Of a stretch of DNA of 10,976 bases, positions 4,674-10,976 are shown one piece after another. The DNA is from PVC group bacterium (lineage in GTDB: Bacteria; Verrucomicrobiota; Kiritimatiellia; SS1-B-03-39; PXDE01). The translations under genes were made by a program, and so were the position numbers. Position 1 is the first letter of the stretch. Each line of letters starts with the position of its first letter. The notes under the pieces are model-generated. The model was given only the letters and a program-made list of their open reading frames with translations, was not told the DNA's origin and ran no database searches. Location: the NCBI GenBank assembly GCA_003566475.1, contig PXDE01000482.1, positions 1 to 10,976 of the forward strand. Reading direction: 5' to 3'.

Positions 4674-6707
4674 ATGGATACCTCCCGGCTGCGAACGATC
4701 CCCATGTGCGTCGCGGGCATGCTGGCCCCGTTGCTGGTCTCCCCGGCGGCGCGGGCCGTAACCTATCCTCCGCGTGAAGACTCGGGTGTGGCGGGAATCG
4801 ATCCGGTCACCGGCCGCGTGCTCTGGGAGGCGTGGCGGGAGCGGGATCTGCCCGAGCATGCCGACGATTCGATAGTCCAGGTCGCTCGCGCGATCTTCCA
4901 GAGCCCCTATGGGGCCTGGCAATGGTCCGACCCTGTCGACGACGGTGTACGGGCCGCGCCTCGCTCGGTCGCCCCCAGCGGGCCCCGGGGCGACTTCATC
5001 GTCCGCGAGGATCGACGGAGGCTCGAGCTTCGCCGCGTCGGTCCTGGCGGCCGCGAGCCCATTGGGGTGTTCCCGATCGAGAGCGCGGTGCGGAAGCGGG
5101 TGCGGCTCGGCCCCGTTCTGGTCGTGCAGCTCGACCAGGGCAGGCTCCTCGGCATGCCCCTGGCGGAGCCGGAAGGCGAATGGACGCCGGCGTGGCGGTT
5201 CGACGCCTATGAGCACAGCGACCGTCCGCGACATGAACGAACGGCCCGGCTCGTTCCGGCGGGCGACGAGGTTCTGTTCGTGACCCACGAGCGGTGGGTT
5301 CTGATCGACGCCCGGGGCCGCGTCCGACGGGATCAGGCGATCGCCGACCCCTGGCCCCGGCCCGACCCGCTTGACTGGGGGGGCCGCTATCCGTTCGGCG
5401 TCGACGCCACCGTCACCGACCACCGGATCTTCGTCCGGCACGGCAGGGGGGTGATTCTCTTCGACCGCACGAGCGGCCGGGAACTGGCCCGTCACCACAC
5501 CCATTTCTTCTACCTGCCCATCGTCCGGCCCTTTGACGACGTCGTCCTCGTGCAGATCGGCTCGGGGATGCCGACGCCTCTGGCCACGTATATCAGGCGC
5601 CAGCCGGACTGGCGGGATCCGCTGAATCTGTCGAGACTGGGGCCACAGGACATGCACAAACGGGTGGCGGCGACGCGGGCGCTGCATGCCTACGGCGAGC
5701 GCTATCCCCTGGAGAAGATCGAGTCCTGGCTCGATACAGTGGGCGACGGCTCCCCCGATGACGAACAGGCTGCGGCTCGGATCACCCGCGGCCTGTTGGC
5801 CACCTGGCCGAGGCGGCGAGACCTGGCCAGTCTGGTCCGGGCCTGTGTCGACGCTCTGGCCCGCGGACCGGGCGACGGCGACGCGGCGCCCCCCTTGGGG
5901 GAGTCCGCCGAGACCCGCCTGATGCACTGGGCGACTCTTCGGGAACTATCACTCGGGCAGGCCTTCGCGGGCCCCGACAGGTATCTGGATTCGAGTCGCG
6001 AGGAGCGGATCCTGACGGTGCCGAACGACACGCTGAAGGTTCTGGTGGACGAAGCGTGGCGCGTCGTGGAGCATGGCCCGGAGCCGGAACGGGAGTTCGC
6101 CGCGTTCGTGCTGGCCGCCGAACACCTGGGACGCCGGCTCCTGGACGAGGAGGCGTTCGCGGCGCTGGCGCTGAGCGAGCACGAGGCGGTCTGGCCATGG
6201 GCCGCGGCCGCCCTGGTGCGATCCGGGCTTCGCGATGAGCTCGTTGGCATCGCGTGGCGGCGGCCCGAAGCCGACCATGGGCTCATCGCGCGGTTCCTTC
6301 GACGCGACATCGCCGCCGACGACATGAGCGCGGAGGAAGTGCGATTCTGGACCCATCGCGCCGAGCAAAGCCCTCTTGACACGGCCCGGGTCATGACCAC
6401 CACCTACATCGGTCCGGTCCCGCAACGATACGTCAGCACGATCCCGAGGCGGCCGGATCCGCAACGCCCTCTGCCCCCGTCCCTGTATGCGCCCATTCGA
6501 GTCCATCTCGAGCAAGAGGCCGCGGAGCCGACGGTGGTGCGGCGCGGGGGCTGGTTCTCGCTCCTGCCCGCCCTGTGGCTCCTGGACGCGTTCGAGCGCG
6601 AAGCCGACACCCCGCTGTTGCGACGCTACCTCGCGCATCCCCAATACCTGACGAGGGCGAAGATGGTGGGGTTATGCGCCTGGGGACAGGTCTTCCGCCC
6701 GAAATAG
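4674..6707 (+). CDS. Large secreted protein of unknown function, propeller-like plus helical halves
   Basis: I do not recognise this 677-aa protein. Residues 1-28 are a good signal peptide: basic start, a core near CVAGMLAPLLV, and cleavage after ARA28. Residues about 31-305 are beta-rich, with strand-turn units typical of PQQ/quinoprotein-like propellers: GIDPVTGRVLWEAW (41-54), VLFVTHERWVLIDARGRV (200-217), RIFVRHGRGVILFDRTSGREL (251-271). The xxDxxTGxxLW/EL form is the visible resemblance. Residues about 325-670 are Ala/Leu/Arg-rich helices such as HKRVAATRALHAYGERY and EFAAFVLAAEHLGRRLLDEEAF, suggesting HEAT-like packing. The start ATG 4674 has AGGAG three nt upstream, which is tight. No catalytic motif is seen. 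The final residues WGQVFRPK are encoded by a GGGACAGGTCTTC repeat unit, so the original C-terminus may have been different. A periplasmic or surface location is inferred. Confidence 0.8.
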   Translation: MDTSRLRTIPMCVAGMLAPLLVSPAARAVTYPPREDSGVAGIDPVTGRVLWEAWRERDLPEHADDSIVQVARAIFQSPYGAWQWSDPVDDGVRAAPRSVAPSGPRGDFIVREDRRRLELRRVGPGGREPIGVFPIESAVRKRVRLGPVLVVQLDQGRLLGMPLAEPEGEWTPAWRFDAYEHSDRPRHERTARLVPAGDEVLFVTHERWVLIDARGRVRRDQAIADPWPRPDPLDWGGRYPFGVDATVTDHRIFVRHGRGVILFDRTSGRELARHHTHFFYLPIVRPFDDVVLVQIGSGMPTPLATYIRRQPDWRDPLNLSRLGPQDMHKRVAATRALHAYGERYPLEKIESWLDTVGDGSPDDEQAAARITRGLLATWPRRRDLASLVRACVDALARGPGDGDAAPPLGESAETRLMHWATLRELSLGQAFAGPDRYLDSSREERILTVPNDTLKVLVDEAWRVVEHGPEPEREFAAFVLAAEHLGRRLLDEEAFAALALSEHEAVWPWAAAALVRSGLRDELVGIAWRRPEADHGLIARFLRRDIAADDMSAEEVRFWTHRAEQSPLDTARVMTTTYIGPVPQRYVSTIPRRPDPQRPLPPSLYAPIRVHLEQEAAEPTVVRRGGWFSLLPALWLLDAFEREADTPLLRRYLAHPQYLTRAKMVGLCAWGQVFRPK

Positions 6708-6741
6708 GGACAGACCCCGCCGCGCCTAGGGACAGGTCTTC
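6683..6741 (+). repeat. GGGACAGGTCTTC direct repeats at the end of the secreted protein gene
   Basis: Two perfect 13-nt copies GGGACAGGTCTTC stand at 6683-6695 and 6729-6741, 46 bp apart. A partial copy, GGGACAGAC (6707-6715), lies between them. The last two are preceded by TA, and the first stop TAG (6705-6707) belongs to the middle unit. The first copy is inside the 3' end of the coding region. GGGACAG(A/G)C-type repeats are familiar to me as extragenic elements in GC-rich genomes, sometimes linked to REP-associated transposases; no such transposase is here. Confidence 0.75.
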
Positions 6742-6751
6742 TGCTCAAAGG

Positions 6752-6779
6752 TTGACTGAGAGCCGATTGGCCTTATTCT
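6752..6779 (+). promoter_or_regulatory. Sigma70-like promoter of the AAA/DUF4143 gene
   Basis: TTGACT (6752-6757), a 16-nt spacer and TATTCT (6774-6779; four of six -10 bases). It lies in the most AT-rich stretch of the window (6752-6812) and just after the last GGGACAG repeat. The transcript would start near 6786, giving a leader of about 27 nt with AAGGGG (6800-6805). Confidence 0.5.
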
Positions 6780-6812
6780 GTTACAGATTAGTCCATAAAA
6801 AGGGGTTATTCT

Positions 6813-8204
6813 ATGTACATTTACCCGTTCTCCCGGGAAGCTATCGGACATCTGGACCGTTGGGCGGCCGAGACGTCCCGCAAGCCGCTCATCGTCCGCG
6901 GCGCCCGCCAGGTGGGCAAGAGTACGCTGGTTGACATGTTCTCCCGGAAATACCGGAGAGTCGCCAGGCTCAACCTGGAGAAGCCCGGCCATGCGGATCT
7001 TTTCCGCCGGGACCTTTCGCTTCAGGATACGGTCCAGGCCATTCTCCTGGAATGCCGCACGCCTCCCGGTCCGGATCCCCTCCTGCTCTTCCTTGACGAG
7101 ATTCAGGAGGTTCCCGAAGCGGTAGCCTTGCTCCGCTACTTCCACGAGGAGCGTCCGGACATCCATGTCGTCGCCGCCGGTTCGCTGCTCGAAGTGGCCA
7201 TGGAGGAGGAGGAGGCGATCTCGTTCCCGGTGGGCCGGGTCCAGTTCCTCTACCTCCGCCCTCTGAGCTTCCAGGAGTTCCTGATGGCCCAAGGGGAGTC
7301 GGCCGCCCTCGACGCGCTCCGGACCATTCCGGCGCCCGCCTTCGCGCACGAGCGCCTTCTCGACCTGTTCCGCCGCTACACGATGGTCGGAGGCATGCCG
7401 GAGGCCGTGGGCGCGTATGCGCAATCCGGCGGGGAACTCGGCCCGGTTCACCTCGTGTACGCCGACCTGTTCCGGACGTTTCAGGACGACATCGGGAAGT
7501 ACGGGAAGTCGGAGTCGCAGCGCAGGATTCTGCTGCACTGCCTGGATACGGCGCCGTTCCTGGCCGGGTCGAGGGTCACCTTCCAGGGTTTCGGCGGGTC
7601 CGACTACCGGTCCCGGGAGGTGGGCGAAGCCCTGCGGACCCTGGAGCGGGCCATGCTTCTCGATCTGGTCCACCCGACTACCGGCTGGACGGACCCGGTG
7701 ATCCCGGATCTCCGCAAGTCCCCGCGACTCCAATTTCTCGATGTCGGCCTGGTCAGCCACCGCGCCGGGCTTCAGCGTCAGCTCCTCGAGGCCCGGGATC
7801 TCAGCGAGACCCACCGGGGACGGGTGGTCGAGCAGGTCATCGGCCAGGAGTTCAAGACCATCGCCTTGCGGGAGGATCTGCCGCTGGCGTTCTGGGTTCG
7901 GGATAAGGCGCAATCCCAGGCCGAGGTGGATTTTCTGATCCGCTCGGCCCGGGGCCTGGTTCCGGTGGAGGCCAAGTCGGGAGCGGCGGGCAAGCTGAGA
8001 TCTCTGCACCAGTATATGATTCGCAGCGGGTCGCGGCTCGCCGTCCGGCTCTACGGCGGCCCCGCCTCGCTCCAGGACGTCGAGGCCCATGGGGCCTCCT
8101 ACCGGCTGCTTAACGTGCCGTACTATGCGGCCAGCCTGGTGGACGCCTACATCGCCGAATCAGACCGTCACCCCGGGGCCTGGAGCGCCCCGTCGAAGAC
8201 GTAG
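6813..8204 (+). CDS. AAA-family ATPase with DUF4143 domain
   Basis: This 463-aa protein belongs to the widespread 'ATP-binding protein, AAA_14 plus DUF4143' family, whose role is not established. Visible parts: Walker A GARQVGKST (30-38), Walker B LLLFLDEIQ (90-98), a sensor-like VVAAGSLLE (119-127), RPLSFQEFL (149-157), and YTMVGGMPEAV (189-199) before the DUF4143 region (about 205-440). The latter ends in a PD-(D/E)xK-like core: E346 in GQEFKTI, AEVDFLI with D373, and VPVEAKSG with E386 and K388. Start ATG 6813 has AAGGGG 7 nt upstream. It stands alone with its own promoter in an AT-richer leader, which suggests later arrival than its neighbours. Its last 37 bp overlap the 3' end of dapF on the other strand. 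ATP binding is well supported; nuclease activity is inferred. Confidence 0.93.
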   Translation: MYIYPFSREAIGHLDRWAAETSRKPLIVRGARQVGKSTLVDMFSRKYRRVARLNLEKPGHADLFRRDLSLQDTVQAILLECRTPPGPDPLLLFLDEIQEVPEAVALLRYFHEERPDIHVVAAGSLLEVAMEEEEAISFPVGRVQFLYLRPLSFQEFLMAQGESAALDALRTIPAPAFAHERLLDLFRRYTMVGGMPEAVGAYAQSGGELGPVHLVYADLFRTFQDDIGKYGKSESQRRILLHCLDTAPFLAGSRVTFQGFGGSDYRSREVGEALRTLERAMLLDLVHPTTGWTDPVIPDLRKSPRLQFLDVGLVSHRAGLQRQLLEARDLSETHRGRVVEQVIGQEFKTIALREDLPLAFWVRDKAQSQAEVDFLIRSARGLVPVEAKSGAAGKLRSLHQYMIRSGSRLAVRLYGGPASLQDVEAHGASYRLLNVPYYAASLVDAYIAESDRHPGAWSAPSKT

Positions 8205-8992
8205 ACGGCGGGGCCATAGAGGGTGGGATGGCGGAGGGTGTCGTCGGCTTCCTCGAAGTCCACTTCGAGCACGGTGCCGCTGGCGCAGGTGATCCGGACC
8301 GGGTGGCCGGACACCCGGCCGGTGCGGTAGGCGAGCAGGCCGGCCGCGACCATGCCGGTGCCGCAGGCCAGGGTCTCGTCCTCAACCCCGCGCTCGTACG
8401 TCCGGATGCGCAGGGCGTCGGGGCCGGTGATCTGGACGACGTTGGCGTTGGTCCCCCGGGGGGCGAAGTCGGCGTGGTACCGGATGGCCGGGCCAAGCCG
8501 GGCCAGGTCCACCGCGTCGAGATCGTCCACCGCGACCACCACGTGCTCGACCCCGGAGTTGACGAAGTCGTAGGCGAGGGCGGTGCCGTCGTCGAGCCGG
8601 AGGGTTCGGCCCAGGCGCCAGTCGCGGGGTTCGGTCATGGCGAGCCGCACCTGGTCGCCCCGCACCTCCGCGCCCACCGGACCGGCCGGGGTCTGGAGGG
8701 TGAGGCGGGCCGGGGCGGCCCCCAGGTCGTGGGCGAACCGGGCCAGGCAGCGGGCCCCGTTGCCGCACATGTCCACCTCGCCCCCGTCGGGGTTGATGAA
8801 CCGCATCCGGACGTCGGCACCGGGCTCGGTGGGGGGCTGGACCAGGAGAAACCCGTCGCTGCCCACCCCGAAGCGGCGGTGGGCCACGGCCTGAAGCCAG
8901 TCCGTCCGGTCCAGCGGGAACCGGCCCTCGCGGTCGTCCACCACGATAAAGTCGTTCCCAGCGCCGTGCATCTTGCGGAAGGGAATGTCCAT
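8168..8992 (-). CDS. dapF: Diaminopimelate epimerase
   Basis: DapF interconverts LL- and meso-diaminopimelate, providing meso-DAP for peptidoglycan and lysine. The 274-aa product begins FRKMHGAGNDFIVVDD (5-20). It contains both catalytic cysteines: C76 in DMCGNGARC and C210 in ETLACGTGM. NSGVEHVVV (145-153) and FAPRGTNANVV (176-186) are further family blocks. Cysteine-based racemisation without PLP is established for the family. The start is ATG 8992, because the homologous region begins here; a longer in-frame reading to 9238 is Pro/Arg-rich and lies inside the upstream gene. No strong ribosome site is seen. It is the third gene of the leftward operon, 10 bp behind the acyltransferase. Its last 37 bp overlap the end of the convergent ATPase gene. 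Length is normal (270-280 aa). Confidence 0.97.
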   Translation of the reverse strand: MDIPFRKMHGAGNDFIVVDDREGRFPLDRTDWLQAVAHRRFGVGSDGFLLVQPPTEPGADVRMRFINPDGGEVDMCGNGARCLARFAHDLGAAPARLTLQTPAGPVGAEVRGDQVRLAMTEPRDWRLGRTLRLDDGTALAYDFVNSGVEHVVVAVDDLDAVDLARLGPAIRYHADFAPRGTNANVVQITGPDALRIRTYERGVEDETLACGTGMVAAGLLAYRTGRVSGHPVRITCASGTVLEVDFEEADDTLRHPTLYGPAVYVFDGALQAPG

Positions 8993-9002
8993 CGCGGCCA
9001 GC

Positions 9003-9770
9003 CTACGTCGCGGTGTCGTTGCCGGCAAGACGCCGGACGCGGGTCTCCAGCCGGGCGGTGAGGGCCTTGCGGTCGGAATCGGTCTCGGGATCGGGGTCGA
9101 ACCGGACGGTGGCCTCGATGCGGGGGAGGCCGAGGAGGTTCCAGAAATGGGCCCCGAAATCCATGTCCCCCCACCAGCATACGGCCTCGCGGGGGTCGGC
9201 CTGGCCTCCGGGAATCCGGTAGGCCAGGCAGGCGGCATGGACGGGGTGGCCGGAGGCGGCGGCGGGCTCGAGGAGGGAGGAGCGGAAGGGCAGGACGTCG
9301 TCGCCGGAACTGCTGGTGCCTTCGGGGAAGACGATGACCGACCGGCCGGAGGCGAAGGCGGCGGCGAGGTCGCGGCTCACGGTCAGGGTGTCGGCCCGGC
9401 GGGCGCGGTCGATGAAGAGCGTGCCCGAGGCGGCGGCCATGAGGCCGAGCAGGGGCCAGCCCCGGACCTCGCGCTTGGCCACGAACACGGCCCCGGTCGT
9501 CCCGGAGAGGACGAGGATGTCGAGGTAGCTGAGGTGGTTGGACACGAGCAGGAACGGGGGCGAGGGGGGCGGGCCCTCGACGCGGATCCGGGTGCCGGCG
9601 GTCCAGCAGCCGCCCCGGCCCCAGGCCTTGAGGATGGCCCGGCGCCAGCGCTCGCGGGCGGTGTCATGACGCCACAGGATCGCATGGCCGACGAGGAAGG
9701 CCGGGAACAGGGTCAGGCACAGCCCGAGAAACAGGAGCGCCCGGAGACCGGCCCGCAGGTGCCGGATCAT
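9003..9770 (-). CDS. olsA: PlsC-family acyltransferase, probable lyso-ornithine-lipid O-acyltransferase
   Basis: This 255-aa membrane-associated enzyme transfers an acyl chain to a lysolipid hydroxyl. An N-terminal hydrophobic helix (about 9-31, LRALLFLGLCLTLFPAFLVGHAILW) anchors it. The family motifs are complete: NHLSYLD (78-84, the catalytic HX4D with H79 and D84), GTLFIDRARR (116-125) and VIVFPEGTSS (145-154). PlsC proteins usually acylate lysophosphatidic acid. The direct 4-bp ATGA overlap with an OlsB-like N-acyltransferase makes the second step of ornithine-lipid synthesis (OlsA) the more likely role here, though a general PlsC cannot be excluded by sequence. Start ATG 9770 is fixed by the overlap, with GGAG close before it. 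dapF follows 10 bp later. Confidence 0.85.
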   Translation of the reverse strand: MIRHLRAGLRALLFLGLCLTLFPAFLVGHAILWRHDTARERWRRAILKAWGRGGCWTAGTRIRVEGPPPSPPFLLVSNHLSYLDILVLSGTTGAVFVAKREVRGWPLLGLMAAASGTLFIDRARRADTLTVSRDLAAAFASGRSVIVFPEGTSSSGDDVLPFRSSLLEPAAASGHPVHAACLAYRIPGGQADPREAVCWWGDMDFGAHFWNLLGLPRIEATVRFDPDPETDSDRKALTARLETRVRRLAGNDTAT

Positions 9771-10594
9771 GCTCCGGGGGTCAGGAAGGGCTCGAAGTAC
9801 ATGCGGTGGGGGCGCTCGGGCATATGATGGGTGTCCACAACGATGAGATAGTCGAGGGTCTTGAACTCGCGGTCGAGGGCGGCCGGACTGCAGATCCGGG
9901 CCCCGATCTCGAGATAGAGGCGCATGAGGGTGGGGATGGCGACCTGGAAATCGGGGTCGGCCGGGGTGTCGGGCGGATAGCAGCGGAAGGCGGGCAGGGG
10001 CTGGGTCCAGAGGGCGGGCTCGGTGTGGCCCTGAGCCCGCAGCCATTCCTCGACGGCCCGGCCCTCGACGGGATCCTGGCTGGTGAGGGAGCAGCAGCCG
10101 AAGAGGTAGCGGCGGCGGTTGAACACGATGTAGCGGGCGAGCCCCTTCCAGAGCAGGTAGAGGGCCCGGCCGTTGCGGTGGTCGCGGGCCACGCAGGCCC
10201 GGCCCAGCTCGACACCCGCCTCGCGGATGGCGGGGGGCCAGGCCGCGAGCTCGAACTCCTTGGCGGTGTAGAATCCGCCGCCGAGGGCGGCCATGTCGGC
10301 GGTCTGCATGCGGTAGGTGCCCACCACGGCCCCGGTGGGGCGGTGGGTGAGGACGAGATGATGGCAATGGGCGTCGAACTCGTCCTCGTCGCGCTGGGTG
10401 AGGTAGGAGCGGTCGAGTCCTTCCTCGAGCTCCATGTTGAACACCTCGAAGCGCAGGCGCAGGACGGCGTCGAGCTCCTCGCGGCTGCGGGCGCAGGAAA
10501 GGCTGTATTGACCGGCCACGATGTCGCCCGGAGGCAGATGGGCGGGCAGTAGGGGATAGGCCGGCCGGGTGCGGGATCGGATCGTTTTCACCAT
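9767..10594 (-). CDS. olsB: OlsB-like N-acyltransferase (ornithine lipid synthesis, GNAT/hemolysin-like)
   Basis: OlsB-family proteins move a 3-hydroxyacyl chain from acyl carrier protein to the alpha-amino group of ornithine (or another amino acid), giving a lysolipid that OlsA completes. The 275-aa product shows LRLRFEVFNMELEEGL (45-60), DEDEFDAHCHHLVL (69-82), GAVVGTYRM (88-96) and GGFYTAKEFEL (106-116). The acyl-donor segment VELGRACVARDHRNGRALYLLWKGLARY (128-155) follows, then LFGCCSLTSQDP (164-175) and a C-terminal block YLEIGARICSPAALDREFKTLDYLIVVD (227-254), typical of the longer OlsB relatives. Start ATG 10594 is chosen because homology begins soon after; a longer reading to 10762 would run into the tRNA gene. 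No Shine-Dalgarno is visible; a weak TATCCG -10 (10612-10607) would give a very short leader. First gene of the olsB-olsA-dapF operon. The acceptor amino acid cannot be told from sequence. Confidence 0.85.
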   Translation of the reverse strand: MVKTIRSRTRPAYPLLPAHLPPGDIVAGQYSLSCARSREELDAVLRLRFEVFNMELEEGLDRSYLTQRDEDEFDAHCHHLVLTHRPTGAVVGTYRMQTADMAALGGGFYTAKEFELAAWPPAIREAGVELGRACVARDHRNGRALYLLWKGLARYIVFNRRRYLFGCCSLTSQDPVEGRAVEEWLRAQGHTEPALWTQPLPAFRCYPPDTPADPDFQVAIPTLMRLYLEIGARICSPAALDREFKTLDYLIVVDTHHMPERPHRMYFEPFLTPGA

Positions 10595-10711
10595 GCCCGT
10601 GGGGTGCGGATAGGCTCGGGGTACGTTTGGCCAGAGTCTGGCAGGACCGCCCCGCTCCGCCCAGCCCAAAGTTGGCTCCGCGCCGGATCCGGACCCGGCG
10701 GGGACTGGGGG

Positions 10712-10740
10712 TTGACGGAGACCGGGGGCTGTGGCATGGT
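10712..10740 (+). promoter_or_regulatory. Promoter of tRNA-Glu
   Basis: TTGACG (10712-10717), a 17-nt spacer and CATGGT (10735-10740). It sits 14 bp before the tRNA and repeats the layout of the rpoZ promoter. Transcription would begin near 10747, giving a short 5' leader for RNase P. Confidence 0.5.
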
Positions 10741-10754
10741 CCACCGCTTTCCGG

Positions 10755-10830
10755 GCCCCCATCGTCTAGTGGCCTAGGACGCCGGGTTCTCATCCCGGTA
10801 ACACGGGTTCGACTCCCGTTGGGGGTGCCA
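10755..10830 (+). tRNA. tRNA-Glu (anticodon CTC)
   Basis: A 76-nt cloverleaf with encoded CCA. The acceptor strands are GCCCCCA and TGGGGGT (a G1-U72 wobble closes the stem), with discriminator G73. The D-arm is of the GTCTAGTGGCCTAGGAC form typical of tRNA-Glu. The anticodon stem CCGGG/CCCGG encloses loop TTCTCAT, giving anticodon CTC, which reads GAG. The T-arm is ACGGG-TTCGACT-CCCGT. GAG is the natural main Glu codon in a GC-rich genome. It is transcribed away from the olsB operon. Confidence 0.97.
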
Positions 10831-10831
10831 C

Positions 10832-10888
10832 CCTCCCCTTCTTGACAGGACCACCCCGCCGGTGGTTCATTGGCGTCCGGAGGGGAGG
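10832..10888 (+). other. Nested inverted repeats downstream of tRNA-Glu
   Basis: An outer pair CCTCCCCT (10832-10839)/AGGGGAGG (10881-10888) encloses an inner hairpin GGACCACC (10848-10855)-CCGCC-GGTGGTTC (10861-10868, one G-U pair). The structure could end or stabilise the tRNA transcript. A consensus-like TTGACA (10842-10847) lies inside but has no good -10 after it (GTTCAT at 17 nt). The rest of 10889-10976 shows nothing firm; an ATG at 10949 opens a frame that leaves the window. Confidence 0.35.
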
Positions 10889-10976
10889 CATCGGCGCGGC
10901 ACGCGTCCGGAGCGGGACAGGGGCCGCCCCCGGATCCCGCGGTTCCGGATGGCGAAGCGCCCGGCGGCTTCCTTCC

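Noticed and set aside
4245..5927. Long minus-strand open frame (560 codons) opposite hepT and the secreted protein gene
   Set aside because: Antisense shadow produced by GC-rich third positions. It has no domain pattern, covers two well-supported plus-strand genes and translates into low-information Arg/Pro/Gly-rich sequence.
6726..8090. Minus-strand open frame (454 codons) opposite the AAA/DUF4143 gene
   Set aside because: The plus strand has Walker A, Walker B and DUF4143 motifs in frame. The minus reading has no recognisable motif.
8993..9238. N-terminal extension of dapF
   Set aside because: In frame and open, but Pro/Ser/Arg-rich, without homology features, and lying inside the coding region of the upstream acyltransferase. 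The family starts at ATG 8992.
10681..10700. Hairpin CGCCGG-N8-CCGGCG between olsB and the tRNA
   Set aside because: A six-bp GC palindrome is expected by chance in sequence this GC-rich, and it has no T-run or promoter context.
9771..10793. Apparent fusion of the acyltransferase frame with about 340 upstream residues
   Set aside because: This frame is the out-of-phase shadow of olsB. The upstream part is Arg/Pro/His-rich, and the ATGA overlap gives a natural start at 9770.
10949..10976. Start of another gene at the right edge (MAKRPAASF)
   Set aside because: Only nine codons are visible, without a ribosome site, so it cannot be told from chance.

Overview
The window is a GC-rich (visibly around 70%) bacterial chromosomal segment with dense coding and short gene spacings. 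The short omega subunit (83 aa, INLVSRRVRQL type), the paired OlsB/OlsA-like acyltransferases, the polysaccharide-lyase-like secreted protein at the left edge and the dispersed GAATGGACGC-type and TTCAGGG-type intergenic repeats suggest a member of the Planctomycetota-Verrucomicrobiota-Kiritimatiellota group. This is an inference from family resemblance, not a placement by alignment.

Left part (1-1261, minus strand). rpoZ (RNA polymerase omega) is followed 12 bp later by smpB (trans-translation), then a probable tiny one-helix membrane protein, then the N-terminus of a secreted protein resembling alginate lyase/heparinase-type enzymes that runs off the left edge. A good sigma70-like promoter (TTGACG-N17-CATAGT) and a strong AGGAGG ribosome site sit in front of rpoZ. 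The roughly 595 bp between rpoZ and the next gene (1262-1856) holds two oppositely oriented heptamer arrays (AGGGTTC type) around a short, possibly transposase-derived remnant, and then a weak promoter with a small palindrome.

Centre-left (1857-4360, plus strand). A HAD-fold protein with degraded catalytic motifs is followed 7 bp later by mazG (NTP pyrophosphohydrolase). After a hairpin comes an MntA-HepT toxin-antitoxin pair: an MNT-domain nucleotidyltransferase (exact GSX10DXD) overlaps by ATGA a HEPN toxin (exact RX4HXY). The mntA promoter appears to place the transcript start on the start codon, so the pair may be leaderless.

Centre-right (4361-8204, plus strand). A 313-bp gap with an inverted dispersed repeat leads to a large secreted protein of unknown function (propeller-like N-terminal half, helical C-terminal half). 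Its last codons are built from a GGGACAGGTCTTC repeat. Next is an AAA ATPase/DUF4143 protein with its own AT-richer promoter region. This block from mntA to the ATPase looks like accessory content lodged between housekeeping genes.

Right part (8168-10976). An overlapping minus-strand operon olsB-olsA-dapF converges on the ATPase gene with a 37-bp tail overlap. It pairs a probable ornithine-lipid (aminolipid) pathway with the last epimerase step before meso-diaminopimelate. Divergently placed is tRNA-Glu(CTC) with its own promoter.

I found no CRISPR array, intact insertion sequence or phage gene. Nothing amounts to a clearly new system. The most promising leads are the unknown secreted protein, the catalytically degraded HAD protein coupled to MazG, and the possibly leaderless MntA-HepT pair.
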